DNA of 64,000 nucleotides from Cohnella sp. AR92 (lineage in GTDB: Bacteria > Bacillota > Bacilli > Paenibacillales > Paenibacillaceae). A model generated the notes under the pieces. It was not told the origin of the DNA. It made no database searches and saw only the letters and a list, made by a program, of their open reading frames with translations. The stretch spans positions 63,079 to 127,078 of the forward strand of contig NZ_RZJR01000007.1 of the NCBI RefSeq assembly GCF_003990975.1, read 5' to 3'. How positions within the stretch are numbered: position 1 is the first letter of the stretch; every line of letters starts with the position of its first letter. Positions 19,241-28,900 of this stretch are shown one piece after another. A program made the position numbers and the translations under genes.

Positions 19241-20940
19241 CGTGCGTCGCTCCTTGCCCTCTTGATTTTCTTCGGCTTAAGCAGCCATTCGAAGAGCATG
19301 ATCGTCGCGATCACGACTCCCCCTCCCGTCAGCGTCGCCGCTGCCGCATAGCCGAACTTCAGATCCTCGAATGCCTTGTTGATCACGACCGGCAGCGTCA
19401 TGAAGTTCGGCGGGAACAGAATCGAGGTCGTCGCCAGGTCAAACACCGCCGCTCCGAACGCCGCCAGCCCCGCTGACACCAGCGCCGAACGAAGCAGAGG
19501 AACGACGATGGTCGCCAGCCTTCTGCCGAACCCGGCGCCTTGCATCTGGGCGGCGGACAGCAGGCCCGCCGGAACCTTGGCCATCGCCCCGGTAAGCACC
19601 CGGGTGATGACCGGTATCGCTCCCGCCACGCTCGCCAAGATAAGAATGCCGGGTTTTCCGTAGAGCAGCAGTCCGATTCTCTCCAGCCAGGCCTGGTTCC
19701 AGATGAAAATATAGCCGATCCCGAGCACGACGCCCGGCACGGCAAGCGAGATCAGGGAGATCACGTCCACCGTCTGCTTAAGCGCGAATCTCGAGAAGGT
19801 CAGGACATAAGAGACGAAGAACCCGACGAGAAGGCCGACAAGAGCCGCGCCCGCCGCGATCTCCAGCGAGTGTACAAGCCCTCCCGTCAGCTGGCCTCCG
19901 TTCTCGAACAGCTTGCGATAATGATCGAGGGTAAACGAAGCGCCGGCGGATCCGTTCGACCGGGTGATCGAAGTCATCAGGTTGGAGCCAAAGGGAATGC
20001 CCGCCACCAGAAGAAGCAGAACGACGTTGCCCGCCGCCATGCCCCATTTTCCCCGCGTTGGCTGTCTCGGCTCCGACCTTGTCGCCCTCGAGTTCAAGAA
20101 GTCGAAGCGCGACTTGCGCAGCACGTAGAATTGCACGCTCATCGCGAGCGCGATCATGAGCACCAGGTAGAACGACAGCACGCCCGCCATATCGAAGCGG
20201 ATCGGGGACGTGTATAACGCCGAATAGATCGAATAAGGCAGCGTCGGGAACCGGAATACCGCGGCGATCGAAGCCGGCAGGCCGAAATCCCCGACCGTAT
20301 CCATGAAGACGAGCATCGCTCCCGAGCAATAAGCGGGCAGCAGCAGCGGCATCTGAATCGTGCGCCACACCGTCCACGGACGGCCTCCGTTGAGCCGGGC
20401 AGCCTCGCCCAGCCGGTCGACCTTCCATTCCAGAGCAGAATGCACCGCCAAATAAGCAAAGGGAAACTTGCTTAGCGACATGATCGCGATGAGTCCTACG
20501 GGCGTGAACACGGCGGAATGAACCCAGTCCCAGCCGAGCCATTGCTTCGCCAGGCCGCTCGACGCCGCGAACATGACCCAGCCTTGGGCCAGAATAAACG
20601 AAGGCGTAATGATCAGCAGCCAGACCGCCATGTCCAGCAGCTTAGCCCCGGGAAAAGACCATTGGGACCGCACGGTCGCCAAAGCCCCTCCGAGAATCGT
20701 TGCGAAGATCGTCGTTCCGACACCGAGCAGGACGGTGTTCTTCAAGGATTGATACCAAAGCGGCCTCTTGAATACATCCAGCAGCAGAGATAAATCCCCA
20801 AGCTCCCAATTCCCGAAGAACACTCCCGGAAGCAGGACCTGGATAATCACGGCGGCAAGCGGCAGCAAAATAAGAAGAACAAGGACGGCCAGCACCAGCC
20901 AGCCCGTCCTGTTCCCATAAGCGAAAATCCGGTTGATCAT
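19237..20940 (-). CDS. ABC importer permease with two fused domains (FbpB type)
   Basis: A 567-residue membrane protein with two copies of the binding-protein-dependent permease domain, as in ferric iron (FbpB) and aminoethylphosphonate-type importers. About 12 hydrophobic helices are visible. The coupling-helix regions are RLGEAARLNGGRPWTVWRTI in the first half and LSAAQMQGAGFGRRLATIVV in the second. The gene starts three bases past the binding-protein stop with a weak ribosome binding site, suggesting coupling. Confidence 0.92.
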
Positions 20941-20943
20941 CGA

Positions 20944-22074
20944 TTATTTCACCGAGTTGTCGGCGAACCATTGCTTGATCTCGGCTTCATGCTCGGAGGC
21001 CCAAGGAGCATCCGCCGCGACCAGCTTGGCGTGCGGATCGCGGTCCGGCTTGGCGGTCGCGCCCTTCGCGCTCGGCTCGAAGTAGCTTTCTTCGCCCTCG
21101 TCGACAAGCTTCTGCTGCGTCGCCGGGTCAAGCAGGAAGTTGATGAACGCCTTCGCCGCGTCGGCGTGCTTGGAATCCTTCTGGATCGCGGCCACGCGAA
21201 CCGAGGCGGGAGCCCCTTCTTCCGGCCAGACGATGCCGATCGGCTCGCCGCCGTTCTTGAGGGAGTAGGCATTGCTCTCCTGGAGAGCGGCTGCCTTGAT
21301 CTCGCCCCCGGTCAGAGCGCTGGCGACATTCGGGTTCTTCGGATAGACGTGAGCGCCGTTCTTCAGCACGCTCTCGAAGTAGGACTTGCCGCCGTCCATG
21401 CCTTGATCTTGGAAGAACCAAGCGACGAACGGATAAGCCGGCGCTGCGACCGCAGGATCTGCCATGCCGATAACTCCCTTGAACTTCGGATCCGCGAGAT
21501 CCTTCCAGCTCTTCGGAGCCGATGCTTCGTCGAATTCCTTCGTGTTATAGACGATAACGGATGCCGCATGCGCGCCCGTCGGATAGTAGGCTTGGTTAGC
21601 CGGCACGAACTGCTTCGCGAAGTCCGTCAGGTTCGCCGCGTTATCCGGGGTCCATCCTTCCAGCAGCTGACCGGACTTGCCGAGTCCTTCGATCGAAGGC
21701 ATGGCGTCCATCCAGACGACGTCCCAGTGCGGATTGCCCTTCTCGGCCTCGATCCGGGACATGATCTCCGCTCCGTTGCCGGTTACGAGCTCGAGCTTGT
21801 ACCCGGTTGCTTCCTCGAACATAGGCTTGATGATCTCGTCGAAGTCGTTCAGGTAGACCGTCAGCGTCTCGCCGTTGCCGTTAGAGGTAGAAGAACTAGC
21901 GCTCTCCGATGGGCTTGCCGCTTCCGAAGCCGGCGCCGATGCGGATACCGTCGGTTCCGGAGAAGCTGCCGCGTTCGAGTTCGAGCTGTTGTTCGAATTG
22001 CCGCATGCCGATGCTACCGCCGTCAGTCCGAGCAGCGCCGCGGCTGCCAGAATAGTCGTGTTCCGAGTGTTCAT
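20944..22074 (-). CDS. ABC importer substrate-binding lipoprotein (FbpA-like)
   Basis: A 376-residue extracellular binding protein. The N-terminus is a lipoprotein signal with lipobox ASAC, then a Ser/Asn/Ala-rich linker. The mature part matches family 1 binding proteins of the iron(III)/thiamine/phosphonate group: GETLTVYLNDFDEIIKPMFE, EAEKGNPHWDVVWMDAMPS, and SWKDLADPKFKGVIGMADPA. I chose ATG at 22074, six bases after GGGGGAGG. It is the first gene of its operon and faces a LysR regulator across a 180-bp gap. The ligand is uncertain: ferric iron or an organophosphorus compound are the main options, the latter suggested by the phosphoesterase gene. Confidence 0.9.
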   Translation of the reverse strand: MNTRNTTILAAAALLGLTAVASACGNSNNSSNSNAAASPEPTVSASAPASEAASPSESASSSTSNGNGETLTVYLNDFDEIIKPMFEEATGYKLELVTGNGAEIMSRIEAEKGNPHWDVVWMDAMPSIEGLGKSGQLLEGWTPDNAANLTDFAKQFVPANQAYYPTGAHAASVIVYNTKEFDEASAPKSWKDLADPKFKGVIGMADPAVAAPAYPFVAWFFQDQGMDGGKSYFESVLKNGAHVYPKNPNVASALTGGEIKAAALQESNAYSLKNGGEPIGIVWPEEGAPASVRVAAIQKDSKHADAAKAFINFLLDPATQQKLVDEGEESYFEPSAKGATAKPDRDPHAKLVAADAPWASEHEAEIKQWFADNSVK

Positions 22075-22172
22075 TGTGAACCTCCCCCATGTATTTGGAT
22101 GACCTACATCCAATTTACCGGGGGATTGTCATTCGATTGTAATCGGGATGATAATTGTAAATTAAATAACTT

Positions 22173-22200
22173 CTATGGATATTGATAATTTCATCGATAG
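22173..22200. promoter_or_regulatory. Candidate LysR-type operator
   Basis: An imperfect dyad CTATGGAT ... ATCGATAG (one mismatch in eight) in the AT-rich gap between the divergent LysR gene and the importer operon, where LysR regulators usually bind. Confidence 0.45.
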
Positions 22201-22255
22201 ATTCTATATTGTGAAAAGTAGGCCCCGAGATAGGCGATACGATGGAGGAGTCACG

Positions 22256-23146
22256 ATGAACGTGCAGCAATTGAGAGTGTTCGAGAAAACAGCGGCCTGC
22301 CGGACGATTACCGAGGCCGCGGCGGAGCTCGGCCTGAAGCAGCCGACGGTCAGCTTCCATCTGAAGAAGCTGGAGGAGACGTTCGGGGTCGAGCTGTTCC
22401 GCAAGCAGGCTGGCAGGCTCACGCTCACTCTCGCGGGAGAGGGCCTGCTTCCCTACGCGCGCAAAATCTCGACGCTCGTCGAGGAAGCCGAACAGCTCAT
22501 GCGCGACTATAAGGAGCAGGGGCGGGGCAAGCTGCGGATCGGGGCGAGCTACACCCCCGCCACTTATTTTCTCCCCGCGTACCTCGCGGAGTTCCAGGAG
22601 CTTTACCCGCAGACGCTGCCTCTCTTGACGGTCAAGCAAGCCGGCGAGGTGCTTGGCATGCTCGCCGGCTACGAGATCGACGTGGCGGTCGTCTCCCTTC
22701 CCGACGAGCCCGTTCCCGGGCTGAATGTCGTTCGGCTTGCGAGCGACGAGCTGAAGCTCGTGCTCTCTCCCCGCCATCCGCTTGCCACTCGCCGATCGCT
22801 TACCGTGGAGGAGCTGCGGATGGAGCCGTTCCTCGTTCACGAGCCCGGCTCCACTTCGCGCGAGCTGGCGGAACGATGGGCCCGGAATAACGGCCTGCGT
22901 TGGAACATCCGCATGGAGCTCGGCTCCATCGAGACCATCAAAGAATCGGTCAAGCATGGCATCGGAATCGGCATCCTTCCCTATCGCAGCGTGATCAAAG
23001 AATCATCCGAAGGCTTGCTCGCGGTCCGGGACCTGCCCGGATCCATCCCGGCGCGCACGATCAGCCTCGCTTATCGGGAAGAGGATTCCCTCGTTCCCCA
23101 GGCTTCCCGGTTCATCGCTTTTATGCGAGCGAAGCTGGAGGTATAA
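22256..23146 (+). CDS. LysR family transcriptional regulator
   Basis: A 296-residue regulator. The N-terminal winged helix reads MNVQQLRVFEKTAACRTITE, AAAELGLKQPTVSFHLKKLE; the rest is a periplasmic-binding-like effector domain (KLRIGASYTPATYFLPAYLA). I chose ATG at 22256 with GGAGGA six bases upstream. It is divergent from the FbpA-like importer operon, the classic arrangement for a LysR regulator and its target. The co-inducer is unknown, but is probably the imported compound or a product of it. Confidence 0.92.
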   Translation: MNVQQLRVFEKTAACRTITEAAAELGLKQPTVSFHLKKLEETFGVELFRKQAGRLTLTLAGEGLLPYARKISTLVEEAEQLMRDYKEQGRGKLRIGASYTPATYFLPAYLAEFQELYPQTLPLLTVKQAGEVLGMLAGYEIDVAVVSLPDEPVPGLNVVRLASDELKLVLSPRHPLATRRSLTVEELRMEPFLVHEPGSTSRELAERWARNNGLRWNIRMELGSIETIKESVKHGIGIGILPYRSVIKESSEGLLAVRDLPGSIPARTISLAYREEDSLVPQASRFIAFMRAKLEV

Positions 23147-23187
23147 TCGAACTCTAAGACCAATCCAATCAACGGGAGGTTGACCAG

Positions 23188-23772
23188 ATGAACAAAATCG
23201 CTGTCTTCTGCGGCTCCAGCATCGGAGCGTCGCCAGTCTACAAGGAGGCCGCTCAAGCGTTGGGAAGCGAACTCGCCCGCCGCGGGCTGTCGCTCGTCTA
23301 CGGGGGATCCTGCGTCGGCCTCATGGGCGCTGTCGCGGACGCCGTCCTTGAAGGAGGAGGCCAAGTCATCGGCGTTCTGCCCGGCTTCCTTCAGCAGCGC
23401 GAGATCGCGCACAAGGGCCTCACCGAGCTCATCGTCGTCGACTCCATGCACGAGAGAAAAGCCAAAATGGCCGAGCTCGCCGACGGCTTCATCTCCCTGC
23501 CGGGCGGTCCCGGCACGATGGAAGAGTTCTTCGAGATCTTCACCTGGGCCCAGCTTGGCCTTCATAAGAAGCCTTGCGGCCTGCTCAACGTGAACGGGTA
23601 CTACGATTCGCTCGCCTCTCTCTTCGACACCATGCTCTCGGAACAGTTCATGCAAGAGAAACATCGTCCTATCCTTCAGATCGACACCGCCCCGGGTTCG
23701 CTTCTCGACCGGTTCGCCGCCTATCAATCCCCGTCCGTTACCGTTTATATGAAGAACGAACAGCAGACCTGA
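23188..23772 (+). CDS. LOG family nucleoside 5'-monophosphate phosphoribohydrolase
   Basis: A 194-residue protein of the LOG (TIGR00730) family. It has the signature [13 protein letters not shown], the Rossmann-type start [19 protein letters not shown] and [20 protein letters not shown]. Family members hydrolyse cytokinin riboside monophosphates or AMP to the base plus ribose 5-phosphate. It lies 41 bp downstream of the LysR gene on the same strand with its own good ribosome binding site (GGGAGG). Confidence 0.92.
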   Translation: MNKIAVFCGSSIGASPVYKEAAQALGSELARRGLSLVYGGSCVGLMGAVADAVLEGGGQVIGVLPGFLQQREIAHKGLTELIVVDSMHERKAKMAELADGFISLPGGPGTMEEFFEIFTWAQLGLHKKPCGLLNVNGYYDSLASLFDTMLSEQFMQEKHRPILQIDTAPGSLLDRFAAYQSPSVTVYMKNEQQT

Positions 23773-23788
23773 TCGTTCAGCCATGCTA

Positions 23789-23872
23789 AAGAACCATTAT
23801 CCCTTCCGCTCAGAAGACGACACGGCTTAAGCTGCCTGCCGATTCTGAAACAAGGGGATAATGGTTTTTTGA
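23789..23872. terminator. Long-stem terminator between convergent genes (dispersed element, copy 3)
   Basis: GAACCATTATCCC pairs with GGGATAATGGTT, with TCAGAA/TTCTGA further in, and a TTTTTT run follows on the plus strand. The segment TATCCCTTCCGCTCAGAA resembles the two elements flanking array C. It serves the LOG gene and possibly the convergent galactanase. Confidence 0.8.
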
Positions 23873-23954
23873 CCTTCATGCGGAGAGATCGAGCGCCCGA
23901 TCCATGCTAGATTCGGTTACTAGTCTGGTTCCGTTTCGTTCAGACTAGTTCGCT

Positions 23955-24998
23955 TCAATTAAGGAATCCTTCCAGCGCGATCGTCGGCTTCATGTCGGCT
24001 TGCCAGGCGCCGAGGTTATAGCCGCTATTGTAGCCCGGCGTCGCTTCCGGTTCCCAATAGAAGACGCCAAGCCCCTTGCCGTTCGAGATGTTGCGCACCT
24101 TCGTCTTGATATCCGAGATGAAGCTTTTGGCGGTCGAAGGCGAGTTGTACGCCATTCCGATCTCGGAGATCATGATCGGCTTGCCGTAGGCGGAGATCAG
24201 GCTGTTCGCGTTGCTGATCGTCTGAGTCACCTTCGTCGACCAGTCGGACGTGCTCGGATAGAGAGACATTCCGATGATGTCGAAGGTCGCTCCTTGCGCC
24301 ATCAGCCCGCCGATGTTCCAGGTGAAGAGCGAGCTGTCGTAGCCGTTCGACAGATGCACGATCGTCTTGGTCGAGCTGCTGATCGACTTGACCGCGTTGT
24401 TGCCCGTGTTGATGAGCCAAGCGTAATTCTGCATGCTGAGGGAAGCCTTGCCGTCATCCCATAACAGCCCGTTGTTCGTCTCGTTGCCGATCTGCACCCA
24501 ATCCGGCGTCACGCCGTAGGATTGCATGGTCGTCATTACGTAGCGGGTCCAGTTCCATACGGCATCCATCAGTTGGGTGAACGTGTAGTTCGCCCATGCG
24601 GCCGGCTTCGTCTGCTTCCCGGGATCCGCCCAGGAATCGCTGTAATGGAGGGTCAGCATCACGCTGAGTCCCGCATTCTTCGCCCGTTGGGCGAGCGCCG
24701 CCGCGCGGTTCGCGTCCATGTAGCCGTTCGTGTAGCTGCTCGAAGGATTTACCCACACCCGAATGCGGACGGAGTTGATCTGGTAGTCGTTCTTCAGAAT
24801 GTCGATGATGTCCCTCTGCACGCCGTTCTTGTCTTTCCACTTATAGCCCTGCGCCTCCATGCCGGGAACCCAACTGATGTCCGCCCCCTTCGCGAACGTC
24901 GGCGCCGCCACAGTAACCTGCGGTTGTGCCGTTTGGGTCCAGACTAGAGCCAATGCAAGCACCATAGCCAGCAATCCCGAAACGACTTTCTTGATCAT
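23955..24998 (-). CDS. Secreted arabinogalactan endo-beta-1,4-galactanase, GH53
   Basis: A 347-residue enzyme that cuts beta-1,4-galactan (pectin side chains). An N-terminal signal peptide (VVSGLLAMVLALALVWTQ) is followed by a single GH53 domain: FAKGADISWVPGMEAQGY, SVRIRVWVNP, the acid/base Glu173 in VQIGNETNNG and the nucleophile Glu279 in MISEIGMAY, then GVFYWEPEATPGYNSGYN. I chose ATG at 24998, six bases after GGGAGGA. The enzyme has no anchor or carbohydrate-binding module and should be released. A full-consensus cre site lies 60 bp upstream. It is a paralogue of the large SLH-anchored GH53 upstream; arrays D and E lie between them. Confidence 0.94.
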   Translation of the reverse strand: MIKKVVSGLLAMVLALALVWTQTAQPQVTVAAPTFAKGADISWVPGMEAQGYKWKDKNGVQRDIIDILKNDYQINSVRIRVWVNPSSSYTNGYMDANRAAALAQRAKNAGLSVMLTLHYSDSWADPGKQTKPAAWANYTFTQLMDAVWNWTRYVMTTMQSYGVTPDWVQIGNETNNGLLWDDGKASLSMQNYAWLINTGNNAVKSISSSTKTIVHLSNGYDSSLFTWNIGGLMAQGATFDIIGMSLYPSTSDWSTKVTQTISNANSLISAYGKPIMISEIGMAYNSPSTAKSFISDIKTKVRNISNGKGLGVFYWEPEATPGYNSGYNLGAWQADMKPTIALEGFLN

Positions 24999-25057
24999 CA
25001 CGAATCCTCCCTTGAATTGATTTGCGCACAACGAGAAACGCTCGATCTCCAAGCACA

Positions 25058-25072
25058 TTGTAAGCGCATTCT
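25058..25072 (+). promoter_or_regulatory. Candidate cre (CcpA) site upstream of the secreted galactanase
   Basis: TTGTAAGCGCATTCT fits every fixed position of the cre consensus WTGNAANCGNWNNCW and lies 60 bp upstream of the GH53 start. It predicts catabolite repression. Confidence 0.6.
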
Positions 25073-25145
25073 AATAGAGGGAATATGGCGCGATTGTAAC
25101 CATTCTAATGTTTTGGCAAGGGAGGTTGGGGAAAAGGAAGGAGTT

Positions 25146-25600
25146 CGTCTGTTGGTGGAGACTAAGTCGAGTGCACACGTCTACTGGGAGGCGGAATTAG
25201 TCTCGGTGGAGACTAAGTCGAGTGCACACGTCGGTTGGGAGACGGAATTAGTCTCGGCGGAGACTAATTCGAGTGCACACGTCTGCTGGGAGGCGGAGTT
25301 AGTCTCGGCGGAGACTAAATCGAGTGCACACGTCTGCTGGGAAGCGGAATTAGTCTCGGTGGAGACTAACTCGGACGTGTTCGTCGGCCGGGAGGCGGAA
25401 TTAGTCTCAGTGGAGACTAAGTCGGGGGTGCTCGTCGGCTTGGTGGCGGAATTAGTCTCGGTGGAGACTAATTCGAGTGCACACGTCTGCTGGGAGGCGG
25501 AGAGTTAGTTTCGGTGGAGACTAATTCGGGGGTATTCGTCGGCCGGGAGGCGGAATTAGTCTCGGTGGAGACTAATTCGGGTGCTCATGGTCACCCCATT
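25146..25600. repeat. Array D: eight 51 bp palindromic units plus one partial
   Basis: The core is TTAGTCTCGGTGGAGACTAA (8-bp arms, 4-base loop). Cores start at 25197, 25248, 25299, 25350, 25401, 25452, 25505 and 25556, with a partial right half near 25155. Spacing is 51 bp except for one 53-bp step caused by an extra GA before 25505. Spacers (TCGAGTGCACACGTCTGCTG then GGAGGCGGAA) are conserved with two main variants. The arms are the same as in array F 14 kb away. The array lies between the two GH53 genes. Confidence 0.92.
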
Positions 25601-25621
25601 GGGGGGGATTATAGCTACACT

Positions 25622-25908
25622 ACATCTCGGCGTGCTAGCACCGTCTCGACGGACGAGATAGTGTCCTACGGCAACATCTCGGCGCTACAGCACCGCCTCG
25701 ACGACCAAGATAGTGTCCTACGGCAACATCTCGGCGTATCGGCACCGTTTCGGTGGCGGAGATCGTGTCGTACGGTAACATCTCGGCGTGCTGGCACCGC
25801 TTCGGTGGCCGAGTTAGTGTCCTGCGGCAATATCTCGGCGCTCTAGCACTACCTCGACGGTGGAGATAGTGTCCTGCGGCAATATCTCGGCGCTCTAGCA
25901 CCGCCGTA
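25622..25908. repeat. Array E: five 52 bp units plus a partial
   Basis: The anchor CGGYAAYATCTCGG starts at 25669, 25721, 25773, 25825 and 25877, exactly 52 bp apart; a partial copy starts at 25622. The dyad is weaker than in the other arrays: GAGATAGTG ... CAATATCTC with one internal mismatch and an 8-base loop (TCCTGCGG). A lone relative of this unit lies at 41756-41808. The array abuts array D with no gene between. Confidence 0.88.
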
Positions 25909-25912
25909 ACAA

Positions 25913-25950
25913 ACAAAAAGCGGCGAAGGGATCTCTCCCTTCGCCGCCTT
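25913..25950 (-). terminator. Terminator of the SLH galactanase gene
   Basis: On the minus strand GCGGCGAAGGGA and TCCCTTCGCCGC form a 12-bp stem followed by TTTTTGTTTGTT, six bases past the stop. Arrays E and D therefore lie beyond the transcript end of this gene. Confidence 0.88.
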
Positions 25951-25955
25951 CCGTA

Positions 25956-28900
25956 TTACTTCGCCAGCTTAAGCAGGTTGGCGAGGAGCTGAGCCGCTTC
26001 CGCGCGAGTTGCGTGCCCTTGCGGAGCGAAGCGGTTGCCGCCTACGCCTTGGAGCAGCTTCCAGGCCACGGATGCTTGCACATACTTCGCCGCCCAAGCG
26101 GATACCTGCGACTCGTCGGCGAACACAGCCGCCGCGCCTCCCGTCGCCGCAGGCTCGCCGCCGCTCAGCAGCGCCGCTGCCTTCGAGGCCATGACCGCCA
26201 TCTCCTCGCGGGTAATCTCCCCGCTCGGATCGAACAGCTGCCCGCCGCGCCCGGCCACGATGCCGTGCTCGGCGGCCGCCGCCACGTCCGCCGCATACCA
26301 GGCGGACGCGGGCACATCGGCGAAGCCGGATGCCGCAGGATCTCCGGCTTCAAGGCCAAGCGCCCTCGCCAGCAACGCGGCGAACTCGGCTCGGGTGATC
26401 GTGCGGCCCGGCTCGAACCGGTCCGCCGTTACTCCCTGCACGTATTGTTTGGCCGCCAGCGAGCGAATAGCCTCATAAGCCCAGTGCTTCTCCGGAACAT
26501 CGACGAACGACTTGTCGATATCCAGCAACGCATAACGGCTAAAATGGCTCAGCTTAGCCGAATAGAATCCGTTCTCCCACTTGCCGCCGACGTACTCCGG
26601 CTCGTTCCGCGAATTCAGGTAGAAGATCCCCGCCGTAGAGGACGGCCGATCGGCCGTGACCCGAAGCTCGATCGGATCGGCAAACTCGCTCAGCTCCTGC
26701 ACGCTGCCGCCGTCCTTCGAAACGATCGTCAGCTTGAAGTCATAGACGGAGCTCAGCCAGTCGATGTCCGCTCGAGACCCCAGTTGCGCTTGCAGCTCCT
26801 TCAACGAATTCGTATCCAACGGCTTCATCTGTACCGTGACGACGCCGTCCCCAGCCAGCTTGCCCTCCAGTTGCTTTAGAACGGAAGCCGGAAGAACGAG
26901 AGTCGCGCCTTCAGCCGTCAGCGTGAGCGAACGCCCATTCAACAATTGCGATACATTCGCCGGAAGCTGAATGAACGTAGTCCCCTCAGCCGCTTGGAAC
27001 GTAACCGTCGCACCCGACCCGCTAAACGCGGTTGCCGGAACAGTCTCGAAGCCTGCCGGGAGCTGCGGTTCCGTCGTCTCCGTCGGTCCCGTACTTGTCG
27101 TTGTCGAAGAGGCTTTCGTCTTGAGAAGCGCTTCCGGCCCCGTCGAGGTCCAAATGGCGGCGTCATAGCTTGCTTCGACCTTGAAGCGGTAGGACGTGTT
27201 CGCCGCAAGACCGGTCACCGTGTACTCCGATGCCGTCCCCGCCACGGACGCGATCCGCTGTCCATCCTTATAAATCTTATAGCCCGCGATCTGCTCCGGA
27301 TGGCTCGCTCCGCTCCAGCTCAGCTTGATCGAATTCGAAGTTGCCTGCGCCGCCTTAAGCTCTTTGGAAGCGCCCCATTCCGGCAGTTCAACATCGCGAT
27401 AGAGTTCGAAGTTATCCACCCATCCCCACGCGCCCGGGGTACCGACTATGCTCAATCCAACCGTGATCGAGTTGTTCGCGACTTGAATCTCCGTGATGCT
27501 GCCGTCCTGCCATGCCTTCCAGCCGGCATTCACGATAGGTTCCGAGACGTATTCGTCCTCCCCGGTCATGGCAAACAGATGGATAGCATCGCCGCCGTCG
27601 CTTCCGGACACTTTGCTCTTGAGCACATAAGTGCCGTTCGGGATGTCCGTTAACTCTTGAGACAAAGTAAGCTCGAAGCTATCAGCCGAATAATAGTTGA
27701 ACGCTCCCTTTCCCTTGTACGAGTCGCCTAGTGCCTGCTTCCCGCTCGCCGTTGAAGCCGTCCCTTCAACAGTCCAGCCCGTGTTGTCGCCCGTCTCGAA
27801 GCCGGGATTCACGAGTATATTCTGGTGCGGCGAGACGGTAACCGTCACCTGCGTCGAGAAGTCGGTTCCTTCCACCGCGCCCGTCAGCGTAAAGTCGCCC
27901 ACGTTGGAAAGCGTATCTTCATCCAGCGGCTGCCAATCGACTGCTTGCGCGACGACAGATCCGTCGTTATGCAGCACGTCAACGGTCGCCGGGAGCTCCT
28001 CAGCCGCTTCTTCCACCGGCTTATTTACGCCGATCGTGACTCCTTCCGGAGCGTATGCGAACAATGCTTCGTCCGCCGGCAGATTATCCCTATCAAATTG
28101 GAAGGCGTCGAGAGAAGGAAGGGCATTGCCCTGGAAGTCGAACATCGCCTGGTTGTCCCAAGCATTGCCCTCGCCTTTCTTCCAGCCAGCCTGATAACCG
28201 CCTTCGCTGTCCTTCGGAACCGGGATCCAAGCCGGCTCCCAGTAGAACACGCCGAGGCCAAGACCGTCCGGTACGTGAGCCACCGTGTTCAACACTGTCT
28301 CCACTTCCGCCTTCTGTCCATCCACGGTTGCCGGGAATCCGGCCTCTTCCGCTGCGGTCTGCGTGAAGGAGTTGGCGAAACCGTCCCCGTCCTGCAGCGT
28401 GTAGCCGTACGAGTTCTCGGCGACGACCACCTGCTTGCCGTAGCGACTCGCCAAGCTGTCGAGATTCGTCTTAAGGTCTTGCGGCGTTCCATGCCAGAAA
28501 GGATAGTAGGACGCTCCGATGACGTCGAAGTCCACTCCTCTTGAAATGATGTTGTCGAAGAAATCCTGGAACTTGCCTTTGTTGCCGCCTTCCGCCAGAT
28601 GGATCATGATCTTCGTCGTTTGCCCGTCAGGCGTCGTGTCCCGGACCGCTTGGATGCCGCTCTTCAGCAGTTCGGCGAGCTGATCGTAGTTGCTCGTCGA
28701 TCCGTCCGGAAGCAGCATGCCGTTGTTGATCTCGTTGCCGATCTGCACCATGTCCGGATAGGCGCCTTCCTCCGCCAGTCCGTCGAGCGTATCCGCCGTG
28801 TAGTCGTATACGGCTTGCTTCAACCCCTCGTAGTCCAAATCAGCCCAAGCCGCCGGCTTAACCTGCTTGCCCGGGTCCGCCCAGAAGTCCGAATAGTGGA

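Noticed and set aside
25017..25508. A plus-strand repeat protein through array D
   Set aside because: Same reason as array F; the frame also starts over the regulatory region of the galactanase and is shifted by the 2-bp insertion near 25503.
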